NCBI GenBank assembly: GCA_022843905.1
Contig: JALHMT010000016.1
Location: forward strand, 55,923-119,922
Source of the DNA: Rubrivivax sp.
Lineage (GTDB): Bacteria > Pseudomonadota > Gammaproteobacteria > Burkholderiales > Burkholderiaceae_C
Direction of reading: 5' to 3'
DNA length: 64,000 bases
In this document: positions 8,698 to 16,952 of the stretch, in pieces
Numbering within the stretch: position 1 is the stretch's first letter
How the letters are laid out: each line of letters opens with the position of its first letter
Program-made: the position numbers and the translations under genes
Notes under the pieces: generated by a model
Database searches by the model: none
What the model was told of the DNA's origin: nothing
The model's input: the letters and a program-made list of their open reading frames with translations, nothing else

Positions 8698-10227
8698 TCA
8701 GATCTTGCGTCCGGCCGCCAGCCAGAACGGGTCGCGCAGTTGACGCTTGAAGATCTTGCCGCTGTCCTGGCGCGGCAGGGCCGCGTGGAAGTCCACGCGC
8801 TTCGGAACCTTGTACCTGGCCATGCGATCCCGTACCCAGGATTGCACGTCGGCTTCAGTGAGAGAGGCCCCTGGCACGCGCTCGACGGCTGCGGCCAGGG
8901 ACTCGCCGAACTCCTCGTCCGGGATGCCGAACACCGCACAGTCCTGCACGCCGGGGCACTGCAGCAGGCACATTTCGATCTCGGCCGGGTAGATGTTGGT
9001 GCCGGCCGAGATGACCATGTCGGAGCGGCGGTCGCAGAGATACAGGTGGCCGTCCTTCAGGTAGCCCACGTCTCCGACGCTGATCAGTCCATCGCGTTCG
9101 ACGGTGCGACGCTTCTCGGGGTTGTTGAGGTAGGTGAAGTCTGCGTACGCCGGCACGCGCATGTAGATCTCGCCGATCTCGCCTTCGGGCAGTCGTTCGC
9201 CGTCTTCGCCGTAGAAGGCGATGCTCGTGCCAGGGGTCGGCACACCGACGCTGCCCGGGTAGTCCAGCGCGTCCTGGGGCGTGGCTAGGGTGGCCGTGCC
9301 GACCTCGCTGCCACCGTAGGTCTCATAGACGACCGGGCCCCACCAGTCCATCAATTGACGCTTCACGTCGGCAGGGCAGGGCGCCCCCGTGTGCGTCACC
9401 CAGCGGATGGAGCTGATGTCGTAGCGGGCCCGCACCTCGGGAGGCAGCTTCAGCAGGCGGACGAACATCGTCGGGACCATCACCGCGTGGGTGATGCGGT
9501 AGCGCTCAATGGCCGCCAGCGTCTGCTCGGCGTCGAACTTCGACTGCATCACCAGGACGTCGGCATTCGGCAAGGCCTGCCTGCCGTAGGCGTTCGGCGA
9601 CGCGTGGTACAGCGGCCCGGCGATCAACGCGTGAATTCCCGGCACGACACCGTACACCCGCGCCAGCATCTGTACGTAGGCGGCAGCCTGTTCGGGCGTG
9701 GCGGCGTCGCGCCGCACTCCCTTGGGGTGGCCGGTCGTGCCGGAGGTGTAGATCATCGTGGCGCGGCTGCGCAATGACGGGCCCGTCCACTCCTCGAAGC
9801 CAGCAGTCCACTGTGGCCAGCTGAGGTCGCCCGTCATCGTTGAAGTCACCGACGGGGGCAACTCGTAGCGCTTGGCGATCTCCGGAGGCGTTGGTACCAC
9901 GAGCAGCTTCACATCGAGCGGCAGAGCGTCCCGCAGCGGAGCGACGAGGTCGGCGTGAGCCACCAGAACCTTCGGCCTGGCGTCGTCCAGGATGTAGCGC
10001 ACTTCCTCTTCCCGGCCGTGCCAGTTGATCGGCACGCAATAGGCACCCAATGCGGCGGCGGCCTGCTGCGCTTCGAAGAAGGCGAAGTCATTGCGCAGCA
10101 GCAGGGCGACCGTGTCGCCTTCGCGCACACCCAGTTCGTGGAAGCCGCTGGCAGCGCGCCTCGCCTGCTGCAGCACCCTGGCGCGTGGAACCTCACGGTC
10201 GTCGAGGATGATCCGGGGTTCGGGCAT
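8698..10227 (-). CDS. AMP-forming acyl-CoA synthetase (class I adenylate-forming ligase)
   Basis: 509 residues. The P-loop motif YTSGTTGHPKG is at 160-170, YETYGGSE binds adenine, and the A10 lysine is K491 in SGKIFKRQL. It activates a carboxylic acid to acyl-CoA through an acyl-adenylate; the substrate is not predictable from sequence. ATG 10227 was preferred over 10266 because it has CAGGAG 5 nt upstream. A GntR-like operator lies 45-66 nt before it. It is probably the entry enzyme of the cluster, with the dehydrogenase downstream. Confidence 0.94.
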   Translation of the reverse strand: MPEPRIILDDREVPRARVLQQARRAASGFHELGVREGDTVALLLRNDFAFFEAQQAAAALGAYCVPINWHGREEEVRYILDDARPKVLVAHADLVAPLRDALPLDVKLLVVPTPPEIAKRYELPPSVTSTMTGDLSWPQWTAGFEEWTGPSLRSRATMIYTSGTTGHPKGVRRDAATPEQAAAYVQMLARVYGVVPGIHALIAGPLYHASPNAYGRQALPNADVLVMQSKFDAEQTLAAIERYRITHAVMVPTMFVRLLKLPPEVRARYDISSIRWVTHTGAPCPADVKRQLMDWWGPVVYETYGGSEVGTATLATPQDALDYPGSVGVPTPGTSIAFYGEDGERLPEGEIGEIYMRVPAYADFTYLNNPEKRRTVERDGLISVGDVGYLKDGHLYLCDRRSDMVISAGTNIYPAEIEMCLLQCPGVQDCAVFGIPDEEFGESLAAAVERVPGASLTEADVQSWVRDRMARYKVPKRVDFHAALPRQDSGKIFKRQLRDPFWLAAGRKI

Positions 10228-10271
10228 GCGGTCTCCTGGGGTCGGACGGCTGATCTCTGCGGTCATGCTGG

Positions 10272-10293
10272 TCAATGGTTCTACATATGATAG
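10272..10293 (-). promoter_or_regulatory. Candidate FadR/GntR operator upstream of the acyl-CoA ligase
   Basis: Read on the minus strand it shares CTATCAT, GT and AACCAT with the site at 2533-2554 (16 of 22 positions). The AACCAT half-site is intact but the other arm is diverged. Its place just upstream of the ligase start, and the FadR-type gene 185 bp away, suggest coordinate repression of the pathway. Confidence 0.5.
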
Positions 10294-10373
10294 ATCGAAC
10301 TCAGGCGCAAGCCAAGTGAGCCGCCACCCAGGTTTTCGTGGGCCTTGCAACCCGGGTTCGTGCCGCCAGAGGT

Positions 10374-10382
10374 GTTCAACCA
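10374..10382. promoter_or_regulatory. Possible third GntR half-site upstream of the regulator gene
   Basis: GTTCAACCA, identical to nine bases of the 2540-2550 palindrome, lies about 95 bp before the GntR start codon. It could be used in autoregulation. One arm only is conserved, so this is weak evidence by itself. Confidence 0.3.
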
Positions 10383-10477
10383 ATTACAGTCAAGACTGAA
10401 CATGACGGCCGGGGATCGGCTCCCCGGTGCCGGTAGCGCCGCCATCCTGCGCGCGCCCAATTCGCTCGGAGACCTCC

Positions 10478-11311
10478 ATGTCGCTGCCTCTTGTGTCCCC
10501 ACGTTCTCGGCCTGGGTCCTCGGAAACCGCGGCGCCTGATTTCCGGCCGGTGCGGACTCGGCGAGCATTCGAGGCGGTGTGCGACCAGGTGCGCCGCCAG
10601 GTGGCCGACGGGACCCTTCAGCCTGGCCAGCGGCTGCCTGCCGAGCGCGAACTTGCCGAGCAGTTCGACATCAGCCGCAGCGGCGTGCGCGAGGCACTGC
10701 GCAGTCTCGAACTGGCCGGCTTGGTGGAAGCCAAGACGGGCGCCAGCGGCGGCTTCTTCATCAAGGCCACGGGCACCGACGGGATCACGCAGGCAGTACG
10801 GGACATGGTCGCGCTCGGGCAGGTGCCGACCGACAGCGTGACGGAAGCGCGTATCGAACTCACATGCGTCGCCATCCGGCTGGCGTGTCAGCGCGCCACG
10901 AAGGAGGAGCTCGATGCGATCGAAGCCGACATCGACTACCACGCAGCGCTTTTCAAGACGGGTCGCGGTTCGCGGGATTCGCGCCTGATCATCGAGTTCT
11001 ACAGGCTGATCGCCAAGGCCACTCACAACGAGGTCATGGTGATGCTGGTCGACGCGCTGTCCGAGATCGTGCGTACCTTGCTGGCGCGGATCGATCCGCA
11101 GCCCATGCCGGACATCATCGCCGTACGCCGAAAGGTACTGCGCCACATGCGTGAGGGCGAGGCGGAGAAGGCTTGCGCGGTGATGACGATGCATCTGCGC
11201 AACCTCAACGAGTACCTTGAGCACAAGCCCTGGACGAAGGACGCGTCCGCTGCAGCAAAGGTCGCGGCAGGAAGGGTCGACAAGCCTAAGGCGCGGGCGA
11301 AGAAGAGCTGA
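10478..11311 (+). CDS. FadR-subfamily GntR transcriptional regulator (FCD domain)
   Basis: 277 residues. The winged HTH (about 30-98) contains PAERELAEQFDISRSGVREA, typical of GntR recognition helices. The C-terminal FCD helical domain (about 110-250) carries an Asp/His metal-ligand pattern, including IDYHAALF. A Lys/Ala-rich tail ends the protein. ATG 10478 has GGAG 7 nt upstream; a longer GTG start at 10427 is possible. It is likely the acyl-CoA- or acid-responsive repressor of the catabolic genes, acting at the shared operators at 2.5, 10.3 and possibly 10.4 kb. Confidence 0.92.
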   Translation: MSLPLVSPRSRPGSSETAAPDFRPVRTRRAFEAVCDQVRRQVADGTLQPGQRLPAERELAEQFDISRSGVREALRSLELAGLVEAKTGASGGFFIKATGTDGITQAVRDMVALGQVPTDSVTEARIELTCVAIRLACQRATKEELDAIEADIDYHAALFKTGRGSRDSRLIIEFYRLIAKATHNEVMVMLVDALSEIVRTLLARIDPQPMPDIIAVRRKVLRHMREGEAEKACAVMTMHLRNLNEYLEHKPWTKDASAAAKVAAGRVDKPKARAKKS

Positions 11312-11437
11312 GTCCGAAGTGCGGCGGTTCCGAGGGACCTTCAGATCGACATCGTTTGACCGTCGCCCTCGCGATAGGTGGATGCGCGCGTCGGGGACCC
11401 TCGAACGTACCTGGGTGGGTCGGCCCGACGGCCTGGT

Positions 11438-12256
11438 TCATCGCAAGCGCAGCAGGTGGTCGGTATCGCCCTTCTTGATCTCGACGACGGCGTCCATGGC
11501 CTTGACCATCTCGGCAAAGTTGGCGTGGCCGTGGTCCTTAGGATCGAAGGTGGGGTCGAGGCGCTTGACCATGTGCCAGACCGATCCCTTGCTGACCCAC
11601 GCCTCGCCCGTGGTCTCGGCGAGCAGTCGCACGGCCCGCTTGAGCATGTCGGCAGCCGGGTTCGCCGGTGGCGGCGGTGCGGTGTCCCTGGTTTCGCTGG
11701 GCTTGGGCGCTTCGTCGGTGCTGGGGGCTTCGACCAGGCTGTCGTAGTACCGGAACTCGTGGCAGCTCTTGGCCCAGTGTTTGTTGGTGTTCCTGCGGTT
11801 GCCGATGCCGATCAGGGTGCGGCCTGCCGCCTTGATCTTCTGGGCGACGGGCATGAAGTCGCTGTCGCCGCCGACGATGATGACGGTGCCGATGTGGGCG
11901 AAGCGGCTGATGTCTTCGGTGGCGTCGAGGCAGAGCTTGATGTCGGCGCCGTTCTTGGCGGAGGCGCCCGGCGGGAAGAGCTGGATCAGCTCGACGGCGC
12001 TCTGCAGCAGCGCGTCCCTGTACCGGCCGAAGTACTGCCAGTTGCCGTAGGCGCGGTTGATGGCGACGGGGCCGAAGGAGGCGCCAAGCTCGACCAGGGC
12101 CTGAACGTCGATGAGCGGTTCCTGGACCTTGAATCGGTTGTCCTGCTTGGCGTAGACGCCTTCGCCGTACTTGGCCTCCATGAGGCCAGCGTGCAGGTTC
12201 TCGAAGTCCCAGTACAGGGCGACGGATCGGCTGTCGTCGTTGTCGTTCGGGTTCAT
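11438..12256 (-). CDS. NYN-domain ribonuclease-like protein with C-terminal OST-HTH/LOTUS domain
   Basis: 272 residues. The N-terminal NYN (PIN-like) nuclease domain has acidic residues Asp17 (YWDFEN), Asp105 (NGADIKL) and Asp131/Asp133 (GGDSDF). A Pro/Ala-rich linker leads to a C-terminal OST-HTH (LOTUS) domain (about 195-272), presumed to bind RNA. The family (LabA/DUF88) is widespread and thought to cleave or sense RNA. Its ATG overlaps the stop of the preceding PIN-like gene (ATGA), so the two are translated together. Confidence 0.9.
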   Translation of the reverse strand: MNPNDNDDSRSVALYWDFENLHAGLMEAKYGEGVYAKQDNRFKVQEPLIDVQALVELGASFGPVAINRAYGNWQYFGRYRDALLQSAVELIQLFPPGASAKNGADIKLCLDATEDISRFAHIGTVIIVGGDSDFMPVAQKIKAAGRTLIGIGNRRNTNKHWAKSCHEFRYYDSLVEAPSTDEAPKPSETRDTAPPPPANPAADMLKRAVRLLAETTGEAWVSKGSVWHMVKRLDPTFDPKDHGHANFAEMVKAMDAVVEIKKGDTDHLLRLR

Positions 12257-12813
12257 GGTGTCCTCCCTCCCGTTCTTGTTGGCGTCATCGTAGTGCCTTC
12301 GGGTGAGGTCACTTGGCGCTGGCTGCTTGCCAGCAGGTCGTCAATGGTTGCCACGGCGACGATGCCGCTGACGGCACGTGCCAGCGCCGGCTCCATGCAG
12401 ACGAAGGCTTCGGCCTGCAGCCGGGTCAGGGCGACGTACTCGGCCATGAAGGTGTCGGGCCAGCCGAGTTGTGCGGCGATCTTCCACGCGAGGGCCTGCA
12501 GGACGCGGTCACCGAGCAGGCGCAGCCGGAGGGCTCTCAGGTGGTCGAGCTGGCGCTCGGCGGTCTTGCGGTCAAGTTCACCGCGCTGAACGCGTGCATG
12601 GAGTTCGGCCAGCACCTGGGATCGACTCAGCGTGGGTGCCAGCTGGCCAAGTTTCAGTCGGCGCCAACAAGCAAGCGACGACAGCCGGCCTCGACAGCCC
12701 GGACTAGCGTGGATGTTGGTCGTACCCCGCCGCTCCAGCCTAAGGACTGACGCCATGCGCTGTGCCCGGCAGCTGACCGCTGTGAGCGACGGGACATGGC
12801 CGACAAGATTCAC
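12253..12813 (-). CDS. PIN-like (VapC-type) protein with an atypical or lost N-terminus
   Basis: From about 12642 down to the stop the protein resembles the later two thirds of a VapC/PIN family: LAPTLSRSQVLAELHARVQR, RLRLLGDRVLQALAWKIA, then AEYVALTRLQAEAF. The first β-strand with the leading catalytic Asp is not found; the preceding 57 residues are Arg-rich and unlike PIN. It may be truncated or start internally, and the DTYDAEY-type acidic pair reads DTFMAEY. It is coupled to the NYN gene by an ATGA overlap. Start position is uncertain. Confidence 0.5.
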   Translation of the reverse strand: MNLVGHVPSLTAVSCRAQRMASVLRLERRGTTNIHASPGCRGRLSSLACWRRLKLGQLAPTLSRSQVLAELHARVQRGELDRKTAERQLDHLRALRLRLLGDRVLQALAWKIAAQLGWPDTFMAEYVALTRLQAEAFVCMEPALARAVSGIVAVATIDDLLASSQRQVTSPEGTTMTPTRTGGRTP

Positions 12814-12911
12814 TCATGCTCGATGTCACTGATGGCAACGACGAGCTTGTCGAGGCTGCCCCGGAAGCACCCGGCGGATCAGATTCGCTGCGGCCGCGAT
12901 TCGATCCCGCC

Positions 12912-13316
12912 TCAGGCCTTGGCCAACAGTCGAGCGCCGCTGACCTTGGCTGCCCCTTTGTCGAAAGTCCAAAGCGGCTGCTCGCCAGCCTGCGTCGCCA
13001 ACGCGACGTGAAGGCAGTCTGCGAAGTCGGCCGATCCCTTGCGGAACAACTGCAACGCGACTTCGAGCGCGCGCTCGGATTCGAAGGTCAACTCGGCCGC
13101 CGAGAAGAGGCTGGACAGTGTCATCAATACATCGTTCTTGGCGAAAGCGAAGCCGGACCGCAGCACCCACTCCAATTCGAGCACGACGGTCACGGGAACG
13201 AACAGCGTCAACCCTTCGGCGACACAGCGGTTGATCAGGCGCTTGGCAGCGGCAAGTTGCGAGGGATCGTCCTGGACGATGTAGCGCACCAGGACGTTGG
13301 TGTCGAGCGCCGGCAT
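12912..13316 (-). CDS. vapC: VapC-type PIN-domain toxin
   Basis: 134-residue PIN ribonuclease with the expected acidic centre: Asp5 (LDTNVL), Glu47/Glu49 (LELEW), Asp97/Asp100 (SADFADCLH) and Asp119 (TFDK). VapC toxins cleave specific RNAs when not neutralised. It starts 13 nt after the stop of the AbrB-like antitoxin, the normal vapBC order. A 141-bp look-alike of the vapB-vapC junction is at 16623-16763. Confidence 0.93.
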   Translation of the reverse strand: MPALDTNVLVRYIVQDDPSQLAAAKRLINRCVAEGLTLFVPVTVVLELEWVLRSGFAFAKNDVLMTLSSLFSAAELTFESERALEVALQLFRKGSADFADCLHVALATQAGEQPLWTFDKGAAKVSGARLLAKA

Positions 13317-13329
13317 ACCGGTGCCGAAC

Positions 13330-13560
13330 TCAGCGCCAGGGATTCATGTCGTCGATGCTGACATGCTTGCCCTTCTTGGCTTTCGGCGCCTTCATCATGC
13401 CGGCCATGTCAAGGATGGACTTGGTCTTGGCACGAACGATGATGGTGCCGTCCGGCATCGCCGACCAGACCAGGCGCGTGCCGGGCTTGGCATCCACGAG
13501 AGCCCGGATGTCTGCGGGCACGGTGGTCTGGCCCTTTGCAGTGATGGTGGATTCAGCCAT
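13330..13560 (-). CDS. vapB: AbrB-type antitoxin of a VapBC module
   Basis: 76 residues. The swapped-hairpin AbrB/MazE-like DNA-binding domain (MAESTITAKGQTTVPADIRA) is followed by a toxin-wrapping tail ending VSIDDMNPWR. It binds VapC and represses its own operon. AAGGAG precedes the ATG. A perfect inverted repeat lies immediately upstream (13570-13594). Confidence 0.93.
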   Translation of the reverse strand: MAESTITAKGQTTVPADIRALVDAKPGTRLVWSAMPDGTIIVRAKTKSILDMAGMMKAPKAKKGKHVSIDDMNPWR

Positions 13561-13569
13561 GCCCGGTCT

Positions 13570-13594
13570 CCTTACAAGGACCGAGATTGTAAGG
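13570..13594. promoter_or_regulatory. Inverted repeat operator upstream of vapBC
   Basis: CCTTACAA (13570-13577) and TTGTAAGG (13587-13594) are perfect 8-bp arms around a 9-bp spacer, 9 bp before the vapB start and overlapping its ribosome-binding region. Position and symmetry fit autoregulation by the VapBC complex. Confidence 0.65.
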
Positions 13595-13793
13595 CGATCG
13601 CGAGCGGCGAAGGTGAACCGGATCGCGTTGCCGTCAACGCGGACGAGACCACCGTCACTGCTCGGCCAATCGGCCACTCGATACGGGTTGCTGAGACGGC
13701 GTTCTCAGGGCGCATCGCACGATGACGGCTTGCGCAGTGCGTAGCAGCATAATTTGTGATCCTTGCGGCGAATCGCCGTCAGAACATGCGCGC

Positions 13794-14945
13794 ATGAAGA
13801 CATCGTCGGACACGCAACCATCTCTCACCCCATCCGCGGCTCCCGCCTCGCCACTGTGGCGCATCCGCCTGCAGGCGATCGCCTGGTTCTTGCTGGTGGC
13901 CGCGTTCGTCCTCGGACTGCCCATCCTCCTGGGTTGGGGCTATGGGCTGCTCGTGGGGCTGTTGCTCGTCGCAGCGGTACTGGCCGTCGCGAGCGCGTGG
14001 GTCATCAGACGATTCTCACCCACCGCTGCGGGCCGGCCGTTCGCTTCGGCCTGGTCGCGCAGCCTGCTGGGCTGGACGCTGATCCTCGGCGTCGTGGTGG
14101 CGATGCCTTTCTACTATCTGATGATCGTCACCGACACCCGGCCAGCAACGGTCCCGCAGGTGTCTCTGACGAATGGCTCGAAACGCGTTGTCTTCCAAGG
14201 CATGCAGCACATCGGCTCCGAGCGCTTCTACCAGGCCGTCATCTACGACGTGGAGAAGGCGTTGTCGGAGGGCTATGTCAGCTACTACGAAGGCGTGCAG
14301 ACCCCCACGCCGGAGTCGAAGGCCTTCTTCGAAAAGCTGTCGCACGAGCTCGTGGGCGGCAGCGACCTGAGCGGAACCTACAAGTCGATCGGCGAGGTCT
14401 GCGGGATGAAGTTCCAGCTCGACTACTTCGGCCTGCTTGAAGCCGACAAGGCCGAGCATCCGAAACGCCACCTCGTGGCCGACGTCGATGCCCTCGAGCT
14501 CAAGGCGGAGTACGAGCGCCTGATGCGCGAGGATCCGGCCTTTGCGAAGGCGCACGCCAGCGACTTCCAGCCCAAGCCTGCCACGAACGACAACGCGTTC
14601 ATGCTGAAAGTGGTGGAATGGTTGAAGCGTGGGAGTGCGTCGCAGAAGGCACTCGGCGGCGTGACCTGCCGCGGGCTGTTCACGCTCAACCAGGCCACCG
14701 CAAGCACGACGCCGGGCCGGATGCAACCGGTGATCCTGGACTTCCGCAACCGCGCCCTTGCGCAGCGCATCATGCAGTCGCCCGACGACAAGATCTTCAT
14801 CACCTACGGGGCGGCGCACCTGCCCGGTCTGGTGGCCGAATTGCGCAAGCTCGACCCGAAGTGGGCGGTCGGTTCGGTGAAATGGCTGCGCACCATCGAG
14901 GCCCCCGAGCACATCGAGGGGCAGTTGCGCGGCCTCGAGAAGTGA
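13794..14945 (+). CDS. TraB/PrgY/GumN-like membrane protein
   Basis: 383 residues. Two or three hydrophobic segments fall within about the first 110 residues (AIAWFLLVAAFVLGLPILLG, then GLLVGLLLVAAVLAVA and LLGWTLILGVVVAMPFYYL). The remaining domain has FQGMQHIGSERFYQAV near its start and GAAHLPGLVAELR near its end, the paired histidine motifs of the TraB/GumN family, whose members are putative metalloproteases. ATG 13794 was preferred to 13722 because the protein then begins just before the membrane domain. It is followed 34 nt later by an exported S33 peptidase. Function is unproven. Confidence 0.75.
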   Translation: MKTSSDTQPSLTPSAAPASPLWRIRLQAIAWFLLVAAFVLGLPILLGWGYGLLVGLLLVAAVLAVASAWVIRRFSPTAAGRPFASAWSRSLLGWTLILGVVVAMPFYYLMIVTDTRPATVPQVSLTNGSKRVVFQGMQHIGSERFYQAVIYDVEKALSEGYVSYYEGVQTPTPESKAFFEKLSHELVGGSDLSGTYKSIGEVCGMKFQLDYFGLLEADKAEHPKRHLVADVDALELKAEYERLMREDPAFAKAHASDFQPKPATNDNAFMLKVVEWLKRGSASQKALGGVTCRGLFTLNQATASTTPGRMQPVILDFRNRALAQRIMQSPDDKIFITYGAAHLPGLVAELRKLDPKWAVGSVKWLRTIEAPEHIEGQLRGLEK

Positions 14946-14979
14946 TCCCTGCGATCGACACTCTCCGGAGAATCCAACG

Positions 14980-16593
14980 ATGACCGCACCTTCACGCCCA
15001 GCGCGCGGCCTGGCCCGCAGCCTTCTCGCACCCAAGCCGGCACGCGCGCTCTTGCCTCGCGGCATGCTGCTGGGGATCACGGTCGGGGCCGTCCTGGCCG
15101 GCAGCCCTGCTGCACAGGCCGCGCCCTTCGCCCGTGCCAAGCTGGGTGCGGCCTGGCAAACCGTCGACTGCAAGACCTTCGACGTGCCGGTCGCCGTGGC
15201 GGCCAAGTCGGATTGCGGGTACGTCACGGTCCCGGAAGAGCACGCATTGCCCAAGGGGCGCACCATCCAGCTTGCCGTCGTGCGCATCCGCAGCACCAGC
15301 AAGAGCCCTGCTGCCGACCCCCTCTTTGTCGAACAAGGCGGCCCGGGGGACTCCACCATCGGCGTGATCGTCAACTGGGCCGTGCCGTCTCTGCCCGAAC
15401 TGCAAGCCGTGCTGAAAAGCCGCGACCTCGTCTTCGTCGAGGAACGGGGCACACGGTATTCCAAGCCCTTTCTGACCTGCCCGGAGTACGACGCCAAGAA
15501 CATCGCCGTTGCCAAGGGCGAGATGGCCTACACCGACCCCAGCTGGTTCAAGACCTGCCAGGAGCGCTTCAAGGCGCAGGGCATCAACCTCAACGCCTTC
15601 AACACCCGCGAGAACGCCGCGGATGTCTATGCCGTGGCAGAGACCCTGGGCTACCGGACGTTCAACTACTACGGGGTTTCCTATGGCACCCTGCTGGGGC
15701 AATACGTCATCGCCCAGGCGGACAAGCACAAGGCGAAACTCCGCAGCGTGATCATCGACGGCGTCGTCCGGCCCGACATCGACTTCAATCAGGCGAGCGG
15801 CCACACATTGAGCTTTGCACTGCGCAACCTGTTTCACGCCTGCGCCCAGGATCTGCGTTGCGGCCAGGCCTACCCGAACCTCGAGCAGAAGTTCCTGGCC
15901 ATCGTCGATCAGCTCAACCAGAAGCCGCTTCCCCTGACCCTGACCACGCCGGTGAGCAAGCGGGCGGTCGTGACCCAACTCGACGGCAATGCCTTTGCCA
16001 CCGCCCTGCTGGCTGCGCTGATCCGACCCTATTCCGGCAACAGCGCGCGCGGCACGTCCATCCCCAAGAACATCCAGGCCGCCAGCCAGGGAAACTTCGG
16101 CTGGGTGGCGGACAACCTGTCCACGGACCTGGAAAGCAGCGACGGCAGCGCCAAGGGGATGTACCACAGCGTGCTCTGCGCCCGGGCCAAATCGATTCAG
16201 GCGACGCCCATCCAGGCCTTGCCGCCAGCCTATCCGCAACTCGTTCCTTGGGGTGCCCGCGAAGGCGACATGGTGGGGAAGGTTTGCGCCATCCTCCAAG
16301 TCGACCTGAAGCCACCCTTCGTCTACGAAAACTCCGACATTCCCACGCTGGTGTTGAACGGCGCCTACGACCCCGTGACGCCCCAGCCTTACGGGGAAGC
16401 CGTGGCAAGGAACCTGAAAAATTCCTATGTCTATACCTTCCCCGGCCTGGGGCACGGGGCATTCTTTCCGCCGCCCGGCATGCCGGCGACAGACTGCGTG
16501 ATGCAGATCGCCACCGAATTCCTTGCCAGGCCCGGGCAAGCGCCCAACAGCAGTTGCCTCACTCAGATCAAGCCGCTCTTCGTGGTGGAGTGA
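14980..16593 (+). CDS. Exported alpha/beta-hydrolase, S33 tripeptidyl-aminopeptidase-like
   Basis: 537 residues. An extended Arg-rich N-region and a hydrophobic stretch ending SPAAQAA form a signal peptide (cleavage near residue 47). The catalytic triad is Ser234 (YYGVSYGTLLG), Asp464 (NGAYDPVTP) and His492 (GLGHGAF). The oxyanion segment EQGGPGDST and a TAP-like C-terminal region fit periplasmic or secreted aminopeptidases that remove short N-terminal peptides. Several Cys may form disulfides. A hairpin follows the stop by 6 nt. Confidence 0.9.
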   Translation: MTAPSRPARGLARSLLAPKPARALLPRGMLLGITVGAVLAGSPAAQAAPFARAKLGAAWQTVDCKTFDVPVAVAAKSDCGYVTVPEEHALPKGRTIQLAVVRIRSTSKSPAADPLFVEQGGPGDSTIGVIVNWAVPSLPELQAVLKSRDLVFVEERGTRYSKPFLTCPEYDAKNIAVAKGEMAYTDPSWFKTCQERFKAQGINLNAFNTRENAADVYAVAETLGYRTFNYYGVSYGTLLGQYVIAQADKHKAKLRSVIIDGVVRPDIDFNQASGHTLSFALRNLFHACAQDLRCGQAYPNLEQKFLAIVDQLNQKPLPLTLTTPVSKRAVVTQLDGNAFATALLAALIRPYSGNSARGTSIPKNIQAASQGNFGWVADNLSTDLESSDGSAKGMYHSVLCARAKSIQATPIQALPPAYPQLVPWGAREGDMVGKVCAILQVDLKPPFVYENSDIPTLVLNGAYDPVTPQPYGEAVARNLKNSYVYTFPGLGHGAFFPPPGMPATDCVMQIATEFLARPGQAPNSSCLTQIKPLFVVE

Positions 16594-16599
16594 GGGTGA

Positions 16600-16621
16600 G
16601 TGCCGCCGATTCGGGCGGCAC
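16600..16621 (+). terminator. Stem-loop directly after the S33 peptidase gene
   Basis: GTGCCGCC (16600-16607) and GGCGGCAC (16614-16621) form a perfect 8-bp stem with a 6-nt loop, 6 nt after the stop codon. No T-run follows, so it may be a rho-independent-like or mRNA-stabilising hairpin. Confidence 0.5.
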
Positions 16622-16622
16622 C

Positions 16623-16763
16623 CACCAGGACGTTGGTGTCGAGTGCCGGCTTTCCGGTGCCGAAGTCAGCGCCAGGGGTTCATGTCTTCGAAGCTGACGT
16701 GCTTGCCGTTCTTGGACTTTGGTGCGTTGAGCATGCCGGCCATGTCGAGGATGGACTTGGTCT
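16623..16763 (-). pseudogene. Relic of a second vapBC junction
   Basis: Same length as, and about 88% identical by eye to, 13287-13427 (roughly 17 differences in 141 bp, no gaps). On the minus strand it encodes the antitoxin tail (ending VSFEDMNPWR and stop), the 13-nt spacer and the first ten toxin codons. The toxin start codon is AAG instead of ATG, and the sequence breaks off on both sides. Most differences keep the antitoxin reading, so this was once a working paralogue. Confidence 0.85.
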
Positions 16764-16782
16764 GCGCCCGGGGCTCACATGC

Positions 16783-16841
16783 ACCCTTGCCCGCGCAGCC
16801 TTGCGCCGGGCCGGTACGACCCGCACCGCCGGGGCAAGGGT
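16783..16841 (-). terminator. Long-loop inverted repeat downstream of the SDR relic
   Basis: ACCCTTGCCC (16783-16792) and GGGCAAGGGT (16832-16841) are perfect 10-bp arms with a 39-nt GC-rich loop. On the minus strand it begins 7 nt after the SDR relic's stop codon, where a terminator of the original operon would be. There is no T-tract. Confidence 0.4.
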
Positions 16842-16848
16842 CCACCGT

Positions 16849-16950
16849 TCAGATCTGCACGTGATTGATGGAGCCCCCGTCGACATACCCGTTGGCACCG
16901 GACACGAAGCTCGCGATTTGGCTGGAGAGGAACACCACGACCCGGGCGAT
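16849..16950 (-). pseudogene. C-terminal stub of a short-chain dehydrogenase
   Basis: The frame reads ARVVVFLSSQIASFVSGANG then YVDGGSINHVQI and stop, the conserved SDR C-terminus (FLxSxxASFVxGxxxxVDGG). Everything upstream of about 16950 in this frame is unrelated; only some 33 codons of about 250 survive. It abuts a SnoaL-like 5' fragment, marking a deletion joint. Confidence 0.75.
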
Positions 16951-16952
16951 CA

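Noticed and set aside
11378..12589. 403-codon open frame on the plus strand
   Set aside because: Lies over the NYN and PIN-like genes on the other strand; Val/Gly/Asp-rich shadow without domains.
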